Assembly (NCBI GenBank): GCA_944323945.1
Contig: CALUUL010000032.1
Location: 1-21,537 of the forward strand
Length of the DNA: 21,537 nucleotides
Reading direction: 5' to 3'
Source of the DNA: Candidatus Gastranaerophilales bacterium
Lineage (GTDB): Bacteria; Cyanobacteriota; Vampirovibrionia; Gastranaerophilales; Gastranaerophilaceae
Positions 15,326 to 21,537 of this stretch are shown in pieces. The position numbers and the translations under genes are program-made. How positions within the stretch are numbered: the stretch's first letter is position 1; every line of letters begins with the position of its first letter. Below the pieces are notes generated by a model. That model did not search any database and was not told the DNA's origin. It saw only the letters and a program-made list of their open reading frames with translations.

Positions 15326-16405
15326 ATGACAAAAACAATTGACCAACAAGACGAATTCGTCAGATTATTAGAAGAAAGCTACAATTATAAATTTTCTGTA
15401 GCAGATGTAGTAAAAGGAATTGTAATTAAACAAGAAAATGATGGTTTTTTAGTTGATATTGGTGCTAAAACTGAAGCATTTTTGCCAAATAGAGAAATTA
15501 CTAATAACCAAGTTGATGATAGAGATTATTCTGAGTATCTAGCTATTAATGATGTAAAAGAGTTTTACATTTTAAAAGAAGAAGGTGATGATGAAAATGA
15601 CAGAATAATTCTTTCATTGAAAAAATTATCTTGTGCAAAAGCATGGCAAGAATTACAAAATGCTAAATATAATAATGAAACAATTCTAGCAAAAGTTGTT
15701 CTTATTGTTAGAGGTGGTGTAATAGTTGAAGTATCTGATTTAAGAGGGTTTGTTCCAGCTTCTCAATTAAGAACAGGAGCTCCTTTTGATGGTTTAATTG
15801 GTCAAGATATTGAGGTTAAAGTTTTAGAAGCAGATGCAAAGAAAAATAAATTGATTTTATCTCAAAGACAAGCAGTTGCAGAACAAAGAGAACAAGTTGT
15901 TGATGAAATAATTTCTCAATTAGAAGTTGGTTCCGTTGTTAAAGGTGAAGTTGTTAGAATCGCTGATTTTGGTGGTTTCATTGATATAAATGGTGTTGAT
16001 GGTTTATTACCAATTTCTGAAATTTCTTGGCAAAGAATTAAACATCCTTCAGATGTTATTTCTTTAGGTCAAGAATTAGAAGTTAAAATCTTAAAAATAG
16101 ATATGGATATGAAACGTATAAGCTTAAGCTTAAAGAGAATGGGGGATAATCCTTGGGAATCTATAGAAAATGAATTTCAAGAAGGTCAAGTTATAAAAGG
16201 AACCGTTAATAAAGTAACTTCTTTTGGTGCTTTTATTAATATTTATCCAGGGGTAGAAGCTTTGTTACCATCTGCAGAAATGGAACCAGCTAATGCAAAT
16301 CCTTTTAACTTGTACAATGTCGGTGATGAAGTTGAAGTATTAATTAAAAAGTTCACACCTCAAGAACACAGAATTGCTTTGAGTGTAAAAGATATTCAAA
16401 AGTAA
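15326..16405 (+). CDS. rpsA: 30S ribosomal protein S1 (four S1 domains)
   Basis: The 359-residue protein has four S1/OB-fold RNA-binding domains: about 23-90 (VADVVKGIVIKQENDGFLVDIG), 107-176 (ILAKVVLIVRGGVIVEVSDLRGF), 196-268 (GSVVKGEVVRIADFGGFIDI) and 283-355 (GQVIKGTVNKVTSFGAFINI). Domains three and four are the most canonical. S1 binds mRNA near the ribosome site and helps start translation. Six domains occur in E. coli, and shorter versions in Firmicutes and cyanobacteria, so four is within range. AAAGGG lies nine bases before the ATG. ispH next to or fused with rpsA is a known arrangement in several anaerobes, which supports both calls. A strong terminator follows. Confidence 0.92.
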   Translation: MTKTIDQQDEFVRLLEESYNYKFSVADVVKGIVIKQENDGFLVDIGAKTEAFLPNREITNNQVDDRDYSEYLAINDVKEFYILKEEGDDENDRIILSLKKLSCAKAWQELQNAKYNNETILAKVVLIVRGGVIVEVSDLRGFVPASQLRTGAPFDGLIGQDIEVKVLEADAKKNKLILSQRQAVAEQREQVVDEIISQLEVGSVVKGEVVRIADFGGFIDINGVDGLLPISEISWQRIKHPSDVISLGQELEVKILKIDMDMKRISLSLKRMGDNPWESIENEFQEGQVIKGTVNKVTSFGAFINIYPGVEALLPSAEMEPANANPFNLYNVGDEVEVLIKKFTPQEHRIALSVKDIQK

Positions 16406-16420
16406 TTTGGAAAAATTTTA

Positions 16421-16451
16421 AAAGAGGAAGTTTAATACTTCCTCTTTTTTT
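16421..16451 (+). terminator. Rho-independent terminator after rpsA
   Basis: An 11-bp perfect stem AAAGAGGAAGT (16421-16431) with ACTTCCTCTTT (16437-16447), a five-base loop and a following T-run. It closes the ispH-rpsA unit 15 bases after the stop. Confidence 0.93.
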
Positions 16452-16543
16452 ATTAACAAAAGTTAATATAATACTTTTATCTATCAATTTTGGAAATTTA
16501 TAAGTTTTCAAGGAAATATAAAATTAGTGTAAGGAACAAAATA

Positions 16544-16924
16544 ATGAATGTATCTGTAGTTAATTCAACAACATCTACTCAAAAAGGGAAAAAAATTGGG
16601 ACTATTGCTGGTTTAGGTGTTGGTGGTGCATATGTTGCTAAAAATGGAAAAGATATTTTCCAATCAGGTATAAATGCTTTGAAATCTGCTGATTCTGTTA
16701 ATGTGAAAAAGGCTAAAGCTATTGCGTTTGGTGTATGTGCAATTGTTGTTGGTGGTATGGCACTTGTTGGTAGAATAACAGGTGGTTTAATCGGTAAAGC
16801 TATGGATAAGAAGAAAGAAAAACAATTGGAAATCCAAAATATGCTCGCAGGGGCAATTCAGAAAGAAATAGATATAGGTAATAATAAACCAGTTTCTATT
16901 AGTAAATTAAAAGCTGAGTTATAA
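16544..16924 (+). CDS. Small glycine-rich membrane protein, unknown function
   Basis: The product is 126 residues from the ATG at 16544, chosen because AAGGA (16531-16535) lies at good spacing; the in-frame ATG at 16490 has no site and would add 18 residues. Two hydrophobic glycine-rich segments (about 20-32, GTIAGLGVGGAYV, and about 60-84, AIAFGVCAIVVGGMALVG) could be membrane helices with small-residue packing faces, followed by a basic DKKKEK stretch and a helical tail. A TATAAT at 16467-16472 may drive it; its -35 is weak. The first residues MNVSVVNST are reminiscent of the M-K/N-I-S-x-I starts elsewhere here. It sits between two terminators, so it is its own transcription unit. No family is recognised. 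Confidence 0.7.
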   Translation: MNVSVVNSTTSTQKGKKIGTIAGLGVGGAYVAKNGKDIFQSGINALKSADSVNVKKAKAIAFGVCAIVVGGMALVGRITGGLIGKAMDKKKEKQLEIQNMLAGAIQKEIDIGNNKPVSISKLKAEL

Positions 16925-16943
16925 AATAAATATTATAAAGAAG

Positions 16944-16972
16944 AAAGGACAGGTTATTATACTTGTCCTTTT
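16944..16972. terminator. Hairpin between the small membrane protein and uvrA
   Basis: An 11-bp stem with one G-U, AAAGGACAGGT (16944-16954) with ACTTGTCCTTT (16961-16971), a six-base loop and a T-run. It terminates the plus-strand gene and directly adjoins the uvrA stop (16972-16974), so it likely serves both. Confidence 0.85.
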
Positions 16973-19800
16973 TATTTAAGCATCTTTTTTAAATAGGTTC
17001 CTGTGTATGATTCTTTGCATTCCGTTATTTCTTCAGGTGTCCCTTCTGTAAGAATCATTCCGCCTTCATCTCCGCCTTGCGGTCCAAGATCTATAATGTG
17101 GTCAACTGTTTTTATTAAATCAAGATTGTGTTCTATTATTAGTATTGTATTTCCTGCATCTGCAAGTTTATTTATTATTTTAATAAGCTTATCTAAATCA
17201 TACCAATGCAGACCAACGGTTGGTTCATCAAGCAAGTATAGAGTTTTACCTGTGGAGCGTTTGTTTAATTCGCTGGCTAATTTTATTCTTTGAGCTTCAC
17301 CGCCTGAAAGTGTTGTAGCACTTTGCCCAAGCTTCATGTATCCTAACCCGACATCGTTCAATGTTTGGAGTCTTGTCTTTATCTTGGGGATATTTTCAAA
17401 AAATTCCAAGGCTTCAGATATACTCATTTCTAAGACTTCTGATATATTTTTCCCTTTGTATTTTACTTCAAGTGTTTCTCTATTGTATCTTTGTCCTTTG
17501 CAAACATTACATTTTATATATACATCAGAGAGAAAATTCATTTCAATTTTTGTAAGTCCATCGCCTTTACAAGCTTCGCAACGTCCGCCTTTTACATTAA
17601 AACTGAATCTTCCTGCTTTATAACCTCTCATTTTTGCTTCGGTTGTTTGAGCATATAACTCTCTTATATATGTAAATACGTCTGTATATGTAGCAGGATT
17701 TGAACGAGGCGTTCTTCCTATTGGCGATTGGTCAATACAAATAACTTTATCTATATTCTCAAAACCTTCAATTTTATCTATTCCTTGAGGTTTTGGTTTA
17801 TTTTTATTTAGTTTATGTATTGCATATTGATAAATAAGATCATTCATCAATGTAGATTTTCCGCTCCCTGAAACGCCTGTTAATGCTACAACTTTTCCGA
17901 GCGGAATTTTTACGTTTATATTTTTTAGATTGTTTTTATGAGCATTGATGACTTCCAAATATTTGCCGTTTCCTTCTCTCCTTTTATTTGGAATTGGAAT
18001 TTTTCTTTCTCCGCTTAGGTATTGACCAGTTAAAGATTTTTTTGAAGCAATAATATCATCTAATGTGCCTTGTGCTATTACTTTACCGCCGTTTATTCCG
18101 GCATAAACACCAATATCTACAATATGGTCTGCATTTCTTATAGTATCTTCGTCATGTTCAACTACAATTAAAGTGTTGCCTAAATTACGGAGTCTTATAA
18201 GTGTTTTTATTAACATATCGTTATTGTATTGATGTAAGCCTATTGAAGGTTCATCAAGTACATATAAAACACCTGATAGACCGCTTCCTATTTGTGTGGC
18301 AAGTCTTATTCTTTGTGCTTCTCCGCCTGATAGAGTGCCTGCCATTCTTGCCAGATTCAAATAACTTAGTCCTACGTCAAGCATAAATTTAAGACGTGCT
18401 CTTATTTCTTCCAAAATTTGTTTCGCTATTGTCAGCTTGTAGTCATCTAATTCCAAATATAGATCTGAGAAAAATTTATATGCATCTTTAATTGACATTA
18501 AGCATACATCATATATGTTTTTACCCATTATAGTTACTGCAAGAGAAAATGGTTTTAATCTTGCGCCTTTACACTCACTGCAAGGAATTTGTGACATATA
18601 TTCTTGTATATAATCTCTTACTTCTTCAGAATTTGATTCATTATATTTATTCATAAAGTATGGGATTACACCTGAAAATGGGCGTTTTTGTGTTATATAT
18701 CTTGTTCCGCCAAATTCTTTAAACCTTAGTTTTACGCATTCTCTGCCACTTCCGTATAGTATAATTTTTTGATGTTCTTCATGTAAGTCATTAAACGGAG
18801 TATTCATATCTATTCCGAAATGTTCCGCTACTGAAGATAAAACATCCAGATAATACTGGTTCCCTGTTTTTGCCCACGGATATATTGCGCCTTGTGCTAG
18901 TGATTTCGTTCTGTCCGGAATTAACAAATTTTCATCCATTTCAAAATGTGCACCAAGTCCGGAACAAGTAGGACAGGCTCCATATGGACTGTTAAAACTG
19001 AATATTCTTGGCGCCAGTTCTTCAAAGCTCAAATTACAATTCGGGCACGCAAGTTTTTCTGAAAAAATCATCTCTTTATCACCGATAACATCGACAATTA
19101 AAAGGCCGTTTGATTTCTCTAAAGCAATTTGTGCACTGTCTGTCAATCTTGATTTAGCACTTTCTTTTATAACAAGCCTATCAACAACTACATCAATCGT
19201 GTGTTTTTGTGTTTTGTTCAGTTCAATTTCATCTTCATCAAGATTATATATTTTACCGTCTATTCTGACTCTTATAAAACCTTCTTGTTTTAGTTCTTCT
19301 ATAAGATTTGCGAATTCTCCTTTTTTTCCACGGACAATAGGAGCAATAAGTTGTATTTTTGTTCCTTCTTGTAAAGAAAATATTTTATCTATAATTTCAT
19401 CTATTGATTGTGGTGCAATTTCACTTCCGCATTCGGGACAATGAGGTGTTCCTATTCGTGCGAATAATAATCTTAAATAGTCATATATTTCTGTAACTGT
19501 ACCAACAGTGGAACGAGGATTATTGCTTGTTGATTTTTGATCTATAGAAATAGCAGGGGATAACCCATCTATACTTTCAACATCTGGTTTATCTAATTGT
19601 CCTAAAAATTGTCTTGCATAATTAGAAAGACTTTCAACATATCTTCTTTGACCTTCTGCAAAAATAGTGTCAAACGCTAATGAACTTTTGCCTGAACCTG
19701 ATATACCCGTAAAAACTATAAGCTCATTTTTTGGTAGTTCTAAACTTACATTTTTTAAATTATGCTGATTAGCTTTTCTGATTATTATTTTGTCATTCAT
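16972..19800 (-). CDS. uvrA: Excinuclease ABC subunit A
   Basis: UvrA is the damage-recognising ATPase of nucleotide excision repair, acting as a dimer that loads UvrB. The 942 residues match the family length. Two ABC-type ATPase modules are visible: Walker A GISGSGKS (32-39) and GVSGSGKS (about 641-648), signatures LSGGEAQRI in both halves, Walker B/ATPase [12 protein letters not shown] and [12 protein letters not shown]. The zinc-binding cysteine pairs are present: CPNCN and CPTCSGLG (about 250-280) and CEACKGDG with CNVCKGQ (about 740-770). CPECGSEI near residue 122 is in the UvrB-binding domain. All catalytic and zinc motifs look intact. The start matches family N-termini; no clear Shine-Dalgarno precedes it. 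A 154-bp gap separates it from hydE upstream, so it is its own unit. Confidence 0.97.
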   Translation of the reverse strand: MNDKIIIRKANQHNLKNVSLELPKNELIVFTGISGSGKSSLAFDTIFAEGQRRYVESLSNYARQFLGQLDKPDVESIDGLSPAISIDQKSTSNNPRSTVGTVTEIYDYLRLLFARIGTPHCPECGSEIAPQSIDEIIDKIFSLQEGTKIQLIAPIVRGKKGEFANLIEELKQEGFIRVRIDGKIYNLDEDEIELNKTQKHTIDVVVDRLVIKESAKSRLTDSAQIALEKSNGLLIVDVIGDKEMIFSEKLACPNCNLSFEELAPRIFSFNSPYGACPTCSGLGAHFEMDENLLIPDRTKSLAQGAIYPWAKTGNQYYLDVLSSVAEHFGIDMNTPFNDLHEEHQKIILYGSGRECVKLRFKEFGGTRYITQKRPFSGVIPYFMNKYNESNSEEVRDYIQEYMSQIPCSECKGARLKPFSLAVTIMGKNIYDVCLMSIKDAYKFFSDLYLELDDYKLTIAKQILEEIRARLKFMLDVGLSYLNLARMAGTLSGGEAQRIRLATQIGSGLSGVLYVLDEPSIGLHQYNNDMLIKTLIRLRNLGNTLIVVEHDEDTIRNADHIVDIGVYAGINGGKVIAQGTLDDIIASKKSLTGQYLSGERKIPIPNKRREGNGKYLEVINAHKNNLKNINVKIPLGKVVALTGVSGSGKSTLMNDLIYQYAIHKLNKNKPKPQGIDKIEGFENIDKVICIDQSPIGRTPRSNPATYTDVFTYIRELYAQTTEAKMRGYKAGRFSFNVKGGRCEACKGDGLTKIEMNFLSDVYIKCNVCKGQRYNRETLEVKYKGKNISEVLEMSISEALEFFENIPKIKTRLQTLNDVGLGYMKLGQSATTLSGGEAQRIKLASELNKRSTGKTLYLLDEPTVGLHWYDLDKLIKIINKLADAGNTILIIEHNLDLIKTVDHIIDLGPQGGDEGGMILTEGTPEEITECKESYTGTYLKKMLK

Positions 19801-19922
19801 ATAAATATTATTGCATGAATAAAGTTTTTAGAATATTTGATATTTTTATTGTTTTGTTAATATTTTAATTTCGAATTTTTATAAAACAAAAACTACAGAA
19901 AATATAGATACATATGAAAAAT

Positions 19923-19938
19923 GTTTTGAGGGCAAAAC
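19923..19938 (-). terminator. Small hairpin downstream of hydE
   Basis: On the minus strand a six-bp stem GTTTTG-CCCT-CAAAAC is followed by ATTTTT, about 16 bases after the hydE stop. It is a short, weak but plausible terminator. The rest of the 154-bp gap to uvrA is A+T-rich and shows no gene; it must hold the uvrA promoter, which I could not place with confidence. Confidence 0.5.
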
Positions 19939-19954
19939 TTAAGCATTAATATTG

Positions 19955-20968
19955 TTATGTATAATCACTTCTAAATCCTTTTGATTTAGAAATCTTTCGT
20001 CCTATTTTTTTTATTTTTTCTGTAATATCATTTATACAATTGTTTGAAGATTTTTTATTTGGATATATTTCATATTCCTTTTTATATTCAGGAGTTGTAA
20101 AATTAGGCATTATTACATTTGCACCTGATTGTAGAGCTATAATTTGTCCGTTTTCTCTTAGTGTTTCCATTGCGGTAGTTGCAGGGATATTTATATCTGG
20201 AAGCAGTAATCTTGTTATAGCCATAACTCTAAGAGCTAAATCAAAATTATCTTTTTTTTCATTTGAAAGCGGTGTATTGGGGTGTGGTATAAATGGTCCA
20301 ATTCCAACCATATCTGCATTTAGTTCTTTGAAAAATAATATATCATCTGCTAAAGATTCTATTGTTTGGTTTGGTAAGCCGACAAGACATCCCGTTCCGG
20401 TTTCAAAATCCAGTTCTTTTAGGTCTTTTAAACATCTTAATCTGTTTTCAAAACTCATATTAGGATGAAGTTTTTCATACAAAGTTTTATCTGTAGTTTC
20501 AATTCTAAGTAAAAATCTATCAGCTCCGGCATCTTTAAATGCTTTATATTCATCTTTAGGACGTTCACCAATACTTAAAGTTAAGGCAACATCATATTTT
20601 TTTATCTTTTTTATTAGGTTGCAAATTTTTTCTTTAGACCAAAACATATCTTCTCCACCTTGAAGAACGATAGTTTTATAATTAGATTTTATAGCATTAT
20701 TAACTGATAACAGAATTTCATCTTCTGTTAATCTATATCTTTTAATATTATGATTGTCATATCTTAAACCGCAGTAAAAACAATTGCAACGACAATAATT
20801 AGTAAATTCAATTAATGCACGCAAATGAATATTATCACCTTTCGTTTTTTTCCTTATTTCATCTGCAGTTTCGAATAATAAATTATTTTTAGAAATCAGA
20901 AGCTTTATAATTTCGTCTTTTGAGAGAGAGCAATCTTTTTTGACTTTTTCTAGAATATTATAGAACAA
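19955..20968 (-). CDS. hydE: [FeFe]-hydrogenase maturase HydE (radical SAM)
   Basis: HydE is the radical-SAM enzyme that processes the HydG-made iron synthon for the 2Fe subcluster. The 337-residue protein has the radical-SAM CX3CX2C at C59-C63-C66 (NYCRCNCFYCGLR), then family signatures LQGGED, RIETTDKTLYEKLHP, GTGCLVGLPNQT, GIGPFIPHPNTPL and LQSGANVIMPNFT. The optional second cluster seen in some HydE proteins near the C-terminus is not supported: only one cysteine is there. The related biotin synthase-like or PylB families were considered, but the GIGPFIPHPNTPL and ALQSGANVIMPN blocks favour HydE, as does hydG in the same window. The start overlaps the upstream small gene by 11 bp, so the two are co-transcribed, probably from the promoter at 21466-21494. 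Confidence 0.92.
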   Translation of the reverse strand: MFYNILEKVKKDCSLSKDEIIKLLISKNNLLFETADEIRKKTKGDNIHLRALIEFTNYCRCNCFYCGLRYDNHNIKRYRLTEDEILLSVNNAIKSNYKTIVLQGGEDMFWSKEKICNLIKKIKKYDVALTLSIGERPKDEYKAFKDAGADRFLLRIETTDKTLYEKLHPNMSFENRLRCLKDLKELDFETGTGCLVGLPNQTIESLADDILFFKELNADMVGIGPFIPHPNTPLSNEKKDNFDLALRVMAITRLLLPDINIPATTAMETLRENGQIIALQSGANVIMPNFTTPEYKKEYEIYPNKKSSNNCINDITEKIKKIGRKISKSKGFRSDYT

Positions 20969-21416
20969 GGTTAGCTTCTCTTCTCAATTTAACTTCATTT
21001 TTTCTTAGAGATTCAAAGACTTCTTTGGGTTTTCCATCAAAATGTCCTGAAAGTAATTTATTATGCAATGAAGCCATTTTCTTTTTTGCAATAAGACCTT
21101 TATACAGATTTAAAGCTTCTTTATCACGTTTTTTACCAATTTTTTTGAAAATAGGATCAGATTTCGGTTTTTCAGATAAAAAATCTTTTATTTTATAAAT
21201 ATTATTTTTTATAAATTTAACTGGACTCTTTCCACTATTTTTTATTGAATTATAACTAACAGCAGTAGCACCAATAACAGCAAGTCCTACTAATCCTGTT
21301 TTTAATAATTTTTCATTTTTATATATTGAATCAATGATACAAAATTCGTGCTTATTTTTTTGTTTGGATTGAAAATTTGGAATATTCATTACCGTTTCTA
21401 TTGCATTAATTTTCAT
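20958..21416 (-). CDS. Small one-TM protein overlapping hydE, unknown function
   Basis: The 152-residue protein has one clear hydrophobic segment at about residues 40-56 (GLVGLAVIGATAVSY), then a basic, helical C-terminal half rich in Lys. Its N-terminus MKINAIETVMNIPNFQSKQ is not a normal signal peptide but resembles that of the ART-like protein (MKISAIQSF, later PNFGN). GGAGG lies 11 bases before the ATG, and a strong promoter is just upstream. Its last 11 bases overlap the hydE start, so hydE translation may depend on it. I do not recognise a family; a hydrogenase role is only suggested by the overlap. Confidence 0.75.
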   Translation of the reverse strand: MKINAIETVMNIPNFQSKQKNKHEFCIIDSIYKNEKLLKTGLVGLAVIGATAVSYNSIKNSGKSPVKFIKNNIYKIKDFLSEKPKSDPIFKKIGKKRDKEALNLYKGLIAKKKMASLHNKLLSGHFDGKPKEVFESLRKNEVKLRREANLVL

Positions 21417-21443
21417 CTTGACTTATCCCTCCATTCCTTGGAG

Positions 21444-21457
21444 CCTAATTTCTTAGG
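21444..21457 (-). other. Leader hairpin upstream of the hydE operon
   Basis: CCTAA-GAAA-TTAGG on the minus strand: a five-bp stem with a GNRA-type GAAA tetraloop, placed within a few bases of the predicted transcript 5' end. It may stabilise the message 5' end. A direct repeat GCTCC(T/A)AAG also overlaps here. Confidence 0.4.
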
Positions 21458-21465
21458 AGCGATTT

Positions 21466-21494
21466 ATTATATCATATATATCAAAGTTTGTAAA
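21466..21494 (-). promoter_or_regulatory. Promoter of the small-protein/hydE operon
   Basis: On the minus strand TTTACA (21489-21494), 17 bases, perfect TATAAT (21466-21471). This is among the best promoters in the window and predicts a leader of about 40 bases. Beyond it, to the window end, there is only A+T-rich sequence ending in a T-run. Confidence 0.75.
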
Positions 21495-21537
21495 TAATAC
21501 GACTGAGAAAATAAAAAATGTTCTTCTTTTTTTTTTT

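Noticed and set aside
20040..20468. 142-codon plus-strand frame opposite hydE
   Set aside because: Covers conserved HydE motifs on the other strand; a shadow.
21521..21537. T-run at the window end as a terminator
   Set aside because: No hairpin precedes it within the visible sequence, and it may continue or be an assembly edge.

Overview
The window is strongly A+T-rich throughout and encodes a mix of housekeeping genes (ispH, rpsA, uvrA), [FeFe]-hydrogenase maturases (hydE, hydG), an envelope-lipid or polyene cluster edge and several orphan proteins with similar short N-termini. Low G+C, a fermentative hydrogenase system, LpxL-like acyltransferase chemistry and M-K-I-N/S-x-I type N-termini together suggest an anaerobic, probably host-associated, Gram-negative-type bacterium. 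My best guess is a gut non-photosynthetic cyanobacterial relative (Vampirovibrionia/Melainabacteria, Gastranaerophilales). This is inference from gene content, not phylogeny. The standard genetic code fits all genes.

Region 1 (1-4211) looks like the end of an aryl-polyene/flexirubin-like cluster. It holds a truncated MMPL/RND-type predicted exporter, a 4'-phosphopantetheinyl transferase on the opposite strand whose 3' end runs about 220 bp antisense into the exporter, an O-methyltransferase-like protein, an LpxL-type acyltransferase coupled to it by an ATGA overlap, and a small exported protein with its own promoter. The PPTase and methyltransferase start back to back, 17 bp apart, over an 18-bp perfect dyad.

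Region 2 (4221-10200) has a minus-strand run hydG > ACT-domain protein > UPF0210/DUF711 protein > TPR protein. A MarR-type regulator diverges from hydG, followed by a membrane-anchored propeller-like protein. A 15-bp element recurs four times in and around marR.

Region 3 (10286-14262) has an ADP-ribosyltransferase-like protein, an orphan soluble PAS histidine kinase and a HExxH putative zinc protease carrying a 12-bp tandem repeat. The ART-like and zincin-like proteins have similar first eight residues.

Region 4 (14357-16971) is an ispH-rpsA operon with a good promoter and a strong terminator. ispH appears to start at CTG. A small glycine-rich membrane protein follows. Region 5 (16972-21537) is minus strand: uvrA, then (upstream) a small one-TM protein overlapping hydE, with a strong promoter near the right edge. 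No tRNA, rRNA, CRISPR or insertion sequence was found, and no gene-free stretch exceeds 300 bases.
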